A DNA stretch of 64,000 nucleotides from Nitrosomonas sp. (GTDB lineage Bacteria; Pseudomonadota; Gammaproteobacteria; Burkholderiales; Nitrosomonadaceae). The stretch is from contig JADKHF010000053.1 of assembly GCA_016721865.1 (NCBI GenBank), positions 1 to 64,000 on the forward strand, given 5' to 3'. Made by a program: the position numbers and the translations under genes. The stretch's first letter is position 1, and every line of letters begins with the position of its first letter. The notes under the pieces are model-generated. The model was not told the DNA's origin. It worked only from the letters and a program-made list of their open reading frames with translations, and ran no database searches. Positions 9,529 through 19,597 of the stretch are shown here, one piece after another.

Positions 9529-9548
9529 CCCATCCCTCTCGGGACAGG
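9529..9548 (-). promoter_or_regulatory. GNRA-type hairpin in the amoC-amoA spacer
   Basis: On the minus-strand transcript CCTGTCCC and GGGATGGG pair as an 8-bp stem (two G-U pairs) around a GAGA tetraloop, 20 bases after the amoC stop. There is no following U-run, so it is not a standard terminator. A role as a 3' stabiliser or processing end of an amoC-only transcript is inferred; separate amoC and amoAB messages are known in Nitrosomonas. Confidence 0.5.
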
Positions 9549-9567
9549 AGTGGTCATCTCGCCTAGA

Positions 9568-10377
9568 TTAAGGAACTATCCGGTTGTTCAGAATCTCTTT
9601 GCTTGAGTTATTCCAGATGACGTCAGTCAGGTTGGAGTAACGGGTGATAATTTGTGCTGCTATACCACCTGAGAACAAGCCTGCCCAGCCCAGAATCACA
9701 AAGCCCCAGTGCAATGGCGCACTGAACAGTTCTTCCATGAACCAGAATGCATGACCCCATTCGTTCAATCCTACGTTTGGCAGAATCATCAATGGGCCTG
9801 CAATTGCCATAACCAGCGGGAATGATGTGCCGCGGCTATACAGTGGCAGACGGGTCATCGCGTACAGGTATGAAGCTATGCCACATACGATGTACATCGG
9901 GAATGAACCATAAAACACCACTACGTGACTTGGGGTGAAGCTGGTGTCACGAATAATCACTTGGTGCCAGGATGCATCTTGTTCGGTGAAGAAGCTGCCG
10001 CCCCAGTAAACACCAAACAAATACACGCCCAGCCACATCATCCAGTAGAAATAACGTTTGATCTCTAACTTAGGATCCAGGTTGTCCAGTTGTTCTTTCG
10101 TGTCACGGGTCTTCAGTATCCAGCCCCAGGTGACCAGAGCAAATAAAGGCATCAGGGTCATGTGTACGCGCCACAGTCCCATCCACACTTTGTCAAATTC
10201 CGGTTCCATCGAGTCCATGCCATGTGAATAAGCAAATGTCCTTTGATACCAGATCCAAAATATCGCTACCAATAACATGGTTAGCATTCCTATCTTGTAG
10301 TACTTAGAATCGTACCACAGCGACATGTCATAGTTAGCGCTCGAACTCGCGCTCGTTGTGCCATAAGTTGTTGCCAT
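9568..10377 (-). CDS. amoC: Ammonia monooxygenase subunit C
   Basis: This is the third integral membrane subunit of ammonia monooxygenase, 269 residues and six predicted TM helices, first gene of the operon. The metal ligands of the CuC site known from PmoC are readable: Asp and His in EQDASWHQ and a second His 13 residues later in TPSHVV. A ribosome-binding site (TTAGGAGG) lies nine bases ahead of the ATG. The gene is intact. It has its own 3' hairpin and a 331-base leader region upstream that should carry the operon promoter. Confidence 0.98.
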   Translation of the reverse strand: MATTYGTTSASSSANYDMSLWYDSKYYKIGMLTMLLVAIFWIWYQRTFAYSHGMDSMEPEFDKVWMGLWRVHMTLMPLFALVTWGWILKTRDTKEQLDNLDPKLEIKRYFYWMMWLGVYLFGVYWGGSFFTEQDASWHQVIIRDTSFTPSHVVVFYGSFPMYIVCGIASYLYAMTRLPLYSRGTSFPLVMAIAGPLMILPNVGLNEWGHAFWFMEELFSAPLHWGFVILGWAGLFSGGIAAQIITRYSNLTDVIWNNSSKEILNNRIVP

Positions 10378-10441
10378 GTTTCTACCTCCTAACTGTTAAT
10401 CAAAACTACTTCTCGTTCTTACTACTTCTCTTTACTTTTAA

Positions 10442-10457
10442 TACTAATTAATTAGTA
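10442..10457. promoter_or_regulatory. Perfect 16-bp palindrome in the amoC leader
   Basis: TACTAATTAATTAGTA is a perfect palindrome 65-80 bases upstream of the amoC start. It lies downstream of the candidate promoter, so a bound protein there could act as a roadblock repressor. No known operator matches with certainty; AT-richness makes chance possible. Confidence 0.4.
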
Positions 10458-10502
10458 CGGCTATAAATTTCGGCAGCTAAAATAACCTTACCTCTTTCCC
10501 TC

Positions 10503-10531
10503 ATTTTAGCCACACCTCTCAGGCTAGTCGA
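10503..10531 (-). promoter_or_regulatory. Candidate sigma70 promoter of amoCAB
   Basis: On the minus strand TCGACT (10526-10531) and TAAAAT (10503-10508) are separated by 17 bases, four and five matches to the -35 and -10 consensus. Transcription from here would give a leader of about 120 bases before amoC. The other bases of 10378-10707 hold no gene. Confidence 0.35.
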
Positions 10532-10707
10532 CCTTGGGGTTTAAAGTCAAGTCATTTGTCATAAAATCCTCCTCCCTCCAATGGTTTCCTCCCATCACCC
10601 ACTTTTCCCTTTACTCACAATGATTAAAGGGATAATGATCTTCCTCAAAAATTTTATGAAATCCTCTGCTATCAGTTAAGAATAATACTCCGACTCTTGC
10701 ACAATTT

Positions 10708-13700
10708 TTACCAATCCCGCCAACCTCCTATTAATGGAAAATAAATCCCTAATCTAATTGGACGTGAATCTATCTGTTGCATGACTTTTGCATAATGATT
10801 GAGTTGATGCTGATATCGTATCTGTTCTCGATCCAGAAAACCTTGTATATCAGATCCCTCATGACTACTTGTTTTATAATCTATAATCCAACGGATTCCA
10901 TTGGAATCACAGAAAGTTCTGTCAATCACCCAATTCACTGGCACATTATCAGTGATACCAGTGATCTTCAATTCATTTTGTGCAAACTGCTGCGGACCCA
11001 AAATCCATTGTCCACGTGTATCGTTGATCGCGTATGTCAACGCTAGAATGATGCGTTCAACTGCATATTCCACCTCTTTACTATTCCCACTCATACCGCC
11101 TGCGAGCAAATTCTTTTTAAACTGATCATGCAGCATCTGTATGCGTAGAGTATTCCAACCATGCATTCCATCTTCGGCAATTTTCTGTAACCATCGATGC
11201 ACCACATTACCCACATGACGTGCCATTTCACTCGCCCAAGAAAATTCTATTTCTACCTGTATTTGTTTACCGCCATACGACTCTTTCCAAGCTACTGATT
11301 TTGAAGCATCTGGCAAAACCCATTCGGCACTCAATCTATAGATATTTTGATTCTCTATACCGCCGATGCTTTTTTCACCGTCTCCACCCTCGAGCTGACA
11401 ACACGCAGATACGGTATTTCTCTCTATTGCATCAACATAAATTGATTGCACAATTAACCATAGCCTGTTCAGCAATGAGCCAGTGGCTGGTTTCTGAGGT
11501 ACTGTTTTTCCATCGCCTTCTGAAGTCAAACCCACATGACCCAGTGCGGTTGCTCGGTCCATTTCAGCAACCGCTTATCATTATTACGCGGCGCTCGACC
11601 GAGTCCGGGTACGATCACCGTATCAAATTCAAGTCCTTTGGCTTTATGGATCGTCATGATCTGCAAGGTATCATCCGCATCCAGATCTGGTGTGGCATAC
11701 AGCGCATTCAATCCCTTTTCAAAGTTTGCCGAATCTTGAATATCACCAGCTTCTTCTTGCTTCTCAAGATAATCCAGATAAATCATGACATCATCCAGAT
11801 TATTTGCCATGTAATTTCCGACTTCTATAACGGGATTCAAGCAAGCTGGGCCACCTAATGCTTGCCAAACCGCTTCTACCGTCATGCGTAATGATTGGCG
11901 TTGTCGATGATTTATACAAGGTTTCAGTATTTCCCGTACCCGGCGTATGCGCGTCATAGCATCGGCCGAAATGTTATGCCAGTGATTTTCATCGCACATC
12001 AAACCCCATACCGTCTTTTCTTTAAAAATCACACCCCGATCATTTTGATTTTTCTTAATCCTCGCCAGCGCAGCAATATCCTTGAGCAGAAGACCGCACC
12101 AGGGCGCCCGTAGAAATGCAAACCAGGCAAGGCGATCGGCCGGATTTATTAATGCACGGGTAAGCGTCAGTAAATCCCGCACTACGGATTTGTGACACAA
12201 CAATTCAATGTCAATAGCGCGAAAACGTAATCCGGCTGTTTTTATTTGCTCGACAATTTCACGTAAATGACTACGATTACGCACTAAAATGGCTATCGTT
12301 CCAGTTGGGTTATCACGTCGCGTTCGCGTGATAATTTCCACAACTTGCTCGGCTTCTGCAACATGATTTCTTTCAAAAAAAGGATATAGTTTCACTGCAT
12401 TGCCACTAAGCCGAGGATGCGTCGCAATCGAATTACTATAAGCCACCGCACCTGTTGCGATATCCTCGCAATCGGGCATAATTTCTTCAAAAGCAATGTT
12501 AATCCAATCGATAATTCCTTGCTGTGAACGAAAATTAGCTCTGAGCGTGATTGGCTGTAAAACCAGATGACCAATCCCTGAACTCTTCGCTTGTAAAAAA
12601 GCCCTACTTCTGCTTCACGAAACCGATATATGGATTGCATTGGATCACCCACTGCAAACAGGCTACGCCCGTCCCCAGCTTCCCAACCGGCAACAAGTTT
12701 CTCGATCAACTTAAACTGACTGATTGAAGTATCCTGAAACTCATCAATCATCAAATGCTTAATGCGATAATCCAATGCTAATGCCAGATCTGTGGGCGAT
12801 TCAGAATCACCGAGCGCGAGCAATGCACGCTGGGCTACTTCTGAGAAATCCACACAACCGCTGGCTTGAAAGATTACATTGAGTCGTGCAACCGCATATG
12901 GCAACAGTCTTGTTATTGCCCCTAATATTTCCCATTGTTTATCAGAATAATAAAGCGGTGGCAGCAGGCGCATATCGTGAAGCGCTTGCCGGAATTTATC
13001 CTCCGGATTAATCGAACCAATCAGAATTTCCAGTCGATTCTTCCACGCCTTCGCTTCGTCTTTTCAGTCTTGGTGTTACCAGGAGGAAAGCCTTCATTAA
13101 CAGAAATTCTTTTCTCCAGCCACCCTCCTTGGTCAGCAATAATTCAGCAATACCGCACTAGTGTTCAATATTTGTCATCGATAATGTTTCTAGCCGATCA
13201 CAAAAACTAATCGTCGATGGCTTGGTTTTAGAGGAAAGCAGATTCGTAGCGGCATAACGCAGCAATTCCAGCAATTCATTGTACATTGCCTCTGGAAATA
13301 GCCGAAAAACATAGCGCAATGCGTTATGGCGTGAATTTTGCAGTGCTGTTTCCAGCTCTTCCCTAGTCCTGCCATGGAATATGACGCAACCAATGATCGC
13401 GCCGCGCCAACATCTCAGCAAGCAATGTTTCAATGCGCGCCATGTCGTTATCCAGATGTTCGAGTAACCGCCTCACATCATGGGCAATCTTATGTTTTTG
13501 CTCCACCAGCTCCAACGTAGCGCGCGCTGCTTCGAGATAGAAATCCGAAGCATCTTCAATTGTTTCGGGTTGTGCGCCAAATTTTGACAGCATCGGCATT
13601 TGCCGTGTCAATGAAGCGCATAATGAATCAATTGTTTGTATCCGTAAGCGTTCCGGATTCTCGGCGATATGCCAGCCAGCCTGACGATTTCGTTGTAAAA

Positions 13701-13995
13701 CAGCAACCGACAGCTCACGATTCAGCTTTTCATAAGCAGTTTCCGCATCGGTAAGTTTCTTTTCAACTTCGAGTGCGGCCAAAACACGAGCACGCATTTC
13801 TGCTGCAGCTTTCCTGGTAAACGTAATCGCCACAATTTCTTCCGGCGCATCAACACAGGCCAACAATCGGAGATAACGCTGAATCAGAAGCGCAGTCTTT
13901 CCCGAGCCTGCCGGCGCCTGCACGATAAATGATTGCGCAGGATTTAATGCGCGGCAGCGCTCATCTACGTCAGGAATAAGCCCAACATCAGCCAT
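10708..13995 (-). pseudogene. addA: AddA/RecB-type UvrD helicase-nuclease, multiply frameshifted
   Basis: This is the helicase-nuclease subunit of a double-strand-break processing enzyme (AddAB type). The start is taken at the ATG at 13995, which overlaps the upstream addB stop. Motifs occur in order: Walker A QAPAGSGKTALLIQRYL, IVAITFTRKAAAEM, MIDEFQDTSISQ, GDPMQSIYRFREAEVGLF, helicase motif MTIHKAKGLEFDTVIVPGL, and the C-terminal RecB nuclease signature WIIDYKTSSHEG. To read them all the frame must change near 13375, 13150, 13110, 13070, 12600, 12470 and 11540. The reconstructed length of about 1095 residues is normal. All motifs being intact favours sequencing errors over decay, but as given the gene is broken. 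Confidence 0.8.
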
Positions 13996-16751
13996 TCTCA
14001 TCATCCTGTTCAACGGACCTCTCGCCAATCCGCTCATGAATCCGGCAAAACAATTGCATATCGCAATTTTCACAGGTTGCCGGGAAATTCTTGGGATTTA
14101 CTCTGGCATCACCATTGCAGAAACCCTCTGCAAGGCTCGTCAAATATTGCCGCCATGTCGCAATCAAATCCTCCCAGGAACTGAATTGCTTACATGCATT
14201 TAATTGCGAAAATGCTTTCACTCCCGGCAACAAATCCGGATCTCGCATAATCGCCACAAATCCCATTTCACCTCGCTTAACAGCAGCAAATGCAACGCCT
14301 GCTGCCTGCTGCTGTGCTTCGGTCATTACCAGATACAATGGAAGTTGCGGCTCATCCGGACGCTCTCCGAGCATAGTCTGAACGGATTGTTTCCTGGTTT
14401 TGTAATCAATCACGATGTGCTGCCCGTCCTCCAACTCATCGACTCGATCCAGACGCGCATTCAATACCAGCCCGCCTATCTGGATGGTGCGTTTCTCTTC
14501 GATTGCAATAACAGTAAAATGACCCCGCTTCTTTTCCTCATTCAGCCATTCCCTTACCAGGGACACAAGACGACGTTGTTCAATTTGCAAATCGCCCTGA
14601 AAGCGCAAGCGGTCTGTATTGCTGCATCTGTAAAATTGCGTTGTCGGCTGCGCTTGCCAAGCAATTTTCAAGGTTATGATCACTAATGGTATCGAGTGCA
14701 TTTCTGGTTTTCAGTTGCTTCCATAGCTCTGCCAATACCTGATGCACTAACGAACCCCGTTCCATCGAATTTAAACCCGTGTGCGGCACATCCAGGCTTC
14801 CTATTAACAACCGGTGCCTGGCCCAGGCGCGGAATGGGCAGGCGGCATAATCCTTGATCACCGCCGTACCGCCCCTGATGCTTTGATTGATGACTTCCTT
14901 TTCTACGGGCAGCGCCTGACTATCTTCTATCTGCTCCAGCTCGCAGGACTGGATAATAAGATCGCGAGGCTGTGAAACAACAGAAAAATCCCGCTTAGTT
15001 TCCGGTATCGATTTTATCAATGGACTGGGCTTTAATTCATGTCCATCACGATCGTTACTATATTTTGGATAACTTAAAATCACTTCTTTAGCGCTGGATA
15101 GCCAGCCATCCGTCAATCTTCTACAGTAAGTCAGTGATTCCAGTGTAGCCCCCAGGGGTAACTTTTCCCTACGCTGTAATTCAAGTGGCAGAAATGGATT
15201 GGGGCTGGCATGCAAAGGCCACTGTTCATCGGACAAACCCATAACCCAGAGATGATCAAATACCATCCCTGCCGCTTCCAACACACCGAGAATCTGAATA
15301 GGCACTTCGGGGGTTTCGGGCTGAAACATTGTATTACTTGCCATTTGCCTCAGGCGACTGATCGCTTCACGATAGCTGGCTTTTGCGATGACATGATCCA
15401 TTGCCGCAAAATCCGCAACTACCGCTTGCCATTTTTTTAATGTTTGGTATTCAGTGGAATCCAGACTGCGTTCTCCGGGGAATCCGATAATTTGCAGTAC
15501 TTCAGAAATAATTTTGCCAAAAAAAGCATGGCTCCCTGATCTGGCGAGTTTTGTCTGACGAAATGCGATTAACGCTGATAAGCGTTGTAACAGGACCGGA
15601 CAATTTTCTTGACCATCAGCTTGCTTTACGTGTGTTATCAATCGTTCCAGAGTGATCAAAGGCTCGGCATACCGGCGTATACGCGCATCCAGTAATGCAC
15701 GCTGCCCCATCTCCGTTTCCCCATCTGCAAGAAATGGTGTGCGCAGCCAATGACTCACACGGCTAAACTCCATTTCTTGGTCCAACAATTCCAGGCTAGT
15801 AAAAGCCGCATCAATCAGGGGATAAGATGTTAGCGCCAAGCCCAACGAAACATTAAATGGAGCAACTGGCCGCGCAGCACCCGGCAATGCAAATCTTATA
15901 TCTGGATGCATGACCGCATTAAAAATGCGGATCAGCGCGCTGCGACAACTGGCCAATGCTGGTACCACGATGCCGACACGGACAGTATGATCCGCTTCTT
16001 CTATTTTGGATCGCGCCCATACCGCTGCCTGAAAAATCTCTTCACGACTGCTAACATATTCGATTCGCCGGGCACCATCCAAGGATAATTGATGCCTGGC
16101 TGCTGGATTGGCAATTACAACCTCGCACCCAGTGACGATAAGTTTCTTTAAGAAAGTGATTTGCTGCGGCGTAAAAACATCAAAACCATAGCAAACCAGA
16201 GAGGATGGTTTTTTTATATCCAGATATTCGTATTGTTCTGTGATCAGATCACAAATACGCGCCTGGTCTGTTTGCCGGTTACGTGCTGTTTTGTCTTGAT
16301 AGGATTTTGCCCAATCCAGAAATGCTTTACCATCTTCATTCGGATAAAAGTCTTTAAGTTCCGGGATAAGCTGCCATGCATGCGCCAGTTGCCATGCTTC
16401 CTGAACACATTGCGCAGTCTGTGAAACCCTCAGTAATGTTTTTCCCACTGCAGAGGATTGGATAATCGATTCCCACAGAACTTGCTCCTGTGCTGCAGAC
16501 AGTAAAAAAGGTAATGTGTATGCCTGTTTGGCATACAGTGCATCGAGGTAGATTCGCTCAATTAAGGCTGTAAATGGCAGTACATCAGCTGAAAACCAAA
16601 CCGCCAAATTCAGGCTGATCTGATCTTGATTGAATTCTTCTTTAAGCGCCGATGCAAGCCTTCGGTTAGGTGTTACAACCGTAGCACCGGCATTTATGCG
16701 CTTAAAAACCTCAACAGAGGGGATTTGCGGGAATAGTGAAGAATCAGACAT
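13988..16751 (-). CDS. addB: AddB-like PD-(D/E)XK nuclease DNA repair protein (one frameshift)
   Basis: This is the partner of AddA, of the proteobacterial 'probable DNA repair protein' type. The N-terminal part is an inactivated helicase-like domain (ATVVTPNRRLASALKEEF near the start; LWVMGLSDEQWPLHASPNPF in the middle). The C-terminal part holds the nuclease residues in VIDYKTRKQ and the Cys residues of a likely iron-sulfur staple, CENCDMQLFCRIHER. The frame from 16751 stops at 14580 while the next continues from about 14590 to 13988, so one indel near 14585 splits it; repaired length is about 920 residues. It starts 28 bases after fdxA and overlaps addA by 8 bases. Confidence 0.8.
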
Positions 16752-16779
16752 GCGGCATCTGAATTACCGCAGTTTCTAA

Positions 16780-17100
16780 TTAGCGTTCTAAATATTTTAG
16801 TTTATCCGCTACACTTGCCCAATCATCCGCATCAGGGGGCACCTTTTTCTCAATGATTGGCCGCCATTCTTTGGACAATTCAGCATTCAGTTTGATGAAA
16901 TTAAGTTGATTATCAGGCACATCATCCTCAGCATAAATTGCTTCCACCGGGCATTCTGCAACACATAATGTGCAATCAATACACTCATCGGGATCAATGA
17001 CTAAACAATTGGGGCCTTCACGGAAACAATCTACCGGACATACATCCACGCAATCTGTATATTTACATTTAATACAATTTTCAGTTACAACATAAGCCAT
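16780..17100 (-). CDS. fdxA: 7Fe-8S ferredoxin FdxA
   Basis: This is a cytoplasmic electron carrier of 106 residues. The N-terminal half has the cysteine set of a 3Fe-4S plus 4Fe-4S ferredoxin (CIKCKYTDCVDVCPVDCF and CIDCTLCVAECPVEAI); the C-terminal extension, with LNAELSKEWRP, is typical of the Azotobacter-type family. It heads a likely fdxA-addB-addA transcription unit. A link between the ferredoxin and the iron-sulfur cluster of AddB is speculative; the arrangement may be mere co-location. Confidence 0.93.
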   Translation of the reverse strand: MAYVVTENCIKCKYTDCVDVCPVDCFREGPNCLVIDPDECIDCTLCVAECPVEAIYAEDDVPDNQLNFIKLNAELSKEWRPIIEKKVPPDADDWASVADKLKYLER

Positions 17101-17390
17101 GACAACTTTTCCTTGCTTGACACTTTTATAGAATTTCGCATTTTAGCAGAATTCTAATAAACAACGCCATCATCAAAACCACCGAAACTGTATCTATTGA
17201 CATAACAGTAAAAGGCAGCCACCTTTTCAGGAAGCACAGAGACAGTCCTTTTAGCCATTTAACAGATTCAGGCTGTTAAATACACAGCGCTTTATTGCTT
17301 GACTTTGCCTGAGTTAGCTCCTGTTAATGTGTTATAAAGCACTACGCATAACTTACTGCACAACCCGGTAAACAGAAACCAATAATCAAG

Positions 17391-18043
17391 ATGTGTTTTC
17401 AGCAGAAGCAAGCTTTATAGTGGGTGGAACACTCCTGGCTAGCGGTATCACAACAGTCCGGAAAACCATTTACCCCAGGGACATTCCAATCGCGATGATT
17501 CCATTTATATTTGCTATCCAGCAATTGGTTGAAGGATTTTTGTGGGTTTCTCTAATTAATAACGATTCATCGCAAACTCCATTCTGGCTGAGTAATATTT
17601 ACGGGGTTTTTATTGGCATAATCTGGCCATTGTTTGCGCCTTTCGCAGTCTATTGCGCAGAAACAGATAGTAAACGCAGGAAAATTATCGCATCAATCGG
17701 TTTGGCAGGGCTGGGGCTTGCGATCTACACCAGCATCGGTCTCGCTGACGAGCCAATTATCGCAGAAATTATCAATCACAGAATCAATTACAAACATCAT
17801 GTAGGTGTTTACCAGCTCGTCATTGTTTTGTATCTACTAGCCACCTGCGTGCCATTTATTTTTTCCAGTTACAGGCACTTGTATATTACAGGAATCATCA
17901 TAACGCTCGGTTTCTTCGTTGCTTATTTTACTTTTCTGGAAACCTTTGCCTCAGTTTGGTGTTTCTTTGCAGCCATCGCAAGCGCGTTGATATATTTTCA
18001 CTTTGCACATCGAGTTAAAGAACCATTAATCCCCATACCGTAG
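17391..18043 (+). CDS. DUF6629-type multi-pass membrane protein (start frameshifted)
   Basis: This protein of about 217 residues has seven hydrophobic segments. The open frame begins with a GTG at 17393 (FSAEASFIVGG), but proteins of this type usually begin MCFSA. Adding a single T to the TTTT run at 17396-17399 makes the ATG at 17391 read MCFSAEASF in frame, so the true start is almost certainly 17391 with one base missing in the sequence. Function is unknown. It stands between the divergent fdxA gene and the plus-strand cyclophilin. Confidence 0.65.
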
Positions 18044-18146
18044 CATCTCTTTGGTAAAAGACTGAATCCTATCAGGAACAGAACCATTGCTTCACTTTGA
18101 TTTCTGTCGGTACAATCCATTTTCACTTCATGCACTCTCAGTCACT

Positions 18147-19073
18147 ATGCGCCTTATTCAAACATCTAATAGAACTGTACTATTTGTTTGCTTGTTTTTT
18201 TTTGCAACCATTACACAAGCCAATTCAGTCGCTTGTTTTAATACCAACATGGGGCAATTTTGCATAGAGCTGCTTGAAACACAAACACCGATTACAACAG
18301 CTAATTTTCTCAGCTACATTAAGAGCGATGCCTACACAAACGGAATCTTTCATCGCAGTATTCCTGGATTTGTTATCCAAGGTGGTGGTTTCAAAATCAT
18401 CGATGGCACTGACGGGGAATCACTCACAACCGTAAAGCCATTCGCTCCGATAACCAATGAATTCAAGATATCCAATACCCGTGGCACTGTTGCCATGGCC
18501 AAAGTTGCCGGCAATCCCAACAGCGCAACCAGTCAATGGTTTGTTAATCTTTCTGATAGAAACTCCCTGAATCTGGATATCCAGAATGGTGGTTTCACAG
18601 TATTCGGGTGCGTTATTTTTGATGGCATGAATATCATCGATAGCATTGAGAAACTCCCTGTAAGAAACCTGGGAGGAAGCCTTACCGACACGCCACTTAA
18701 AGATTTTGACGGCTCACATGCTGCGCTTAGCAATCTCGTAAAGATTGATAATGTCGAAGTCACTGATGCAACCGGTATATTCAGTGAGGGGATTCTAAGT
18801 TTTTCTGTTGATATCGGAACAGGTCAAACACTGGAGGTTAGTTTACGGCTAATCCAGGATAACCCTGTCTTCATATTTGAGCTGGATCATGAGCGTATTG
18901 TGTCACTGGATAAAAGTCCAACCAATATTGCGACTTTCTCGAGCACGGATGGTCAGTTACACATTCCATCCGTTATGGTCGCCGCTTCTACACTTGTTAA
19001 CAATGTGCGGATGCAGTTGACCGACGCAAAATCATTTCACTTTACTTTGTTAAGTTATGAAACAGAAAATTAA
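18147..19073 (+). CDS. Exported cyclophilin-type peptidyl-prolyl isomerase with C-terminal extension
   Basis: The start is chosen at the ATG at 18147 because it gives a clean signal peptide (MRLIQTSNRTVLFVCLFFFA, ending near TQANS); the longer frame from 18087 has an implausible leader. Residues about 30-195 form a cyclophilin domain with CFNTNMGQFCIELLE, FHRSIPGFVIQGGG, NPNSATSQWFVNL and FTVFGCVIFDGM. This should catalyse proline isomerisation in periplasmic proteins. The last 110 residues, a beta-rich region after DNVEVTDATG, do not belong to the isomerase fold and are unassigned. Confidence 0.88.
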   Translation: MRLIQTSNRTVLFVCLFFFATITQANSVACFNTNMGQFCIELLETQTPITTANFLSYIKSDAYTNGIFHRSIPGFVIQGGGFKIIDGTDGESLTTVKPFAPITNEFKISNTRGTVAMAKVAGNPNSATSQWFVNLSDRNSLNLDIQNGGFTVFGCVIFDGMNIIDSIEKLPVRNLGGSLTDTPLKDFDGSHAALSNLVKIDNVEVTDATGIFSEGILSFSVDIGTGQTLEVSLRLIQDNPVFIFELDHERIVSLDKSPTNIATFSSTDGQLHIPSVMVAASTLVNNVRMQLTDAKSFHFTLLSYETEN

Positions 19074-19128
19074 TTAGCCAGCAGATTCGAAACAAAGCAC
19101 GGCATCCTAAATTCAATAGGCGGTATCC

Positions 19129-19559
19129 ATGAAAAAACCGATCAGCCGAATTCTAATTTCACGCACATTAGAGCTGGCAAAAGAACTGCGCGCGCGAATT
19201 AACTCCACTGAAGCATTCCAGGTACTGGAATTCCCCGCTTTACTGAACTCAAGTATCTGCCGCGCGACACATTCTACTGCGGCGGTAAACTGATGCCGCT
19301 TCTGGACGAACAGGATAAGATCAACTCAAATCTGAATGGCTGGGTAAGCACCCATCAGATCATCCCATACCCGCCGGGCATTCCGGTGCTGGTTCCCGGG
19401 CAAATGATCACACAAGGAATCATACAGTACCTGATCAGCAGGTTACCGTCGCAAAAAAGAATAGAAGTGCACGGAATCGTTTATGACGATTATTTGCCCT
19501 GCCTGGGATTATTAACTACTGCTGAAGAAAAAAGTTTATCGCAATTTGATAGGCTCTAG
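19129..19559 (+). pseudogene. Remnant of an Orn/Lys/Arg decarboxylase
   Basis: The 3' part reads as the C-terminal domain of PLP-dependent Orn/Lys/Arg decarboxylases: YLPRDTFYCGGKLMPLLDEQ, HQIIPYPPGIPVLVPGQMI and KRIEVHGIVYDDYLPCLGLL. A frame from the ATG at 19129 contributes about 35 residues (ELAKELRARINSTEAFQVLE) that match an earlier part of the same family, then shifts frame near 19235. The catalytic PLP domain is absent and about 60-70 residues between the two pieces are missing, so this is a dead fragment with at least one internal deletion. Confidence 0.75.
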
Positions 19560-19597
19560 ACCAGCAGAATTCGCAAACTATTCAGACTCTTATTCCA

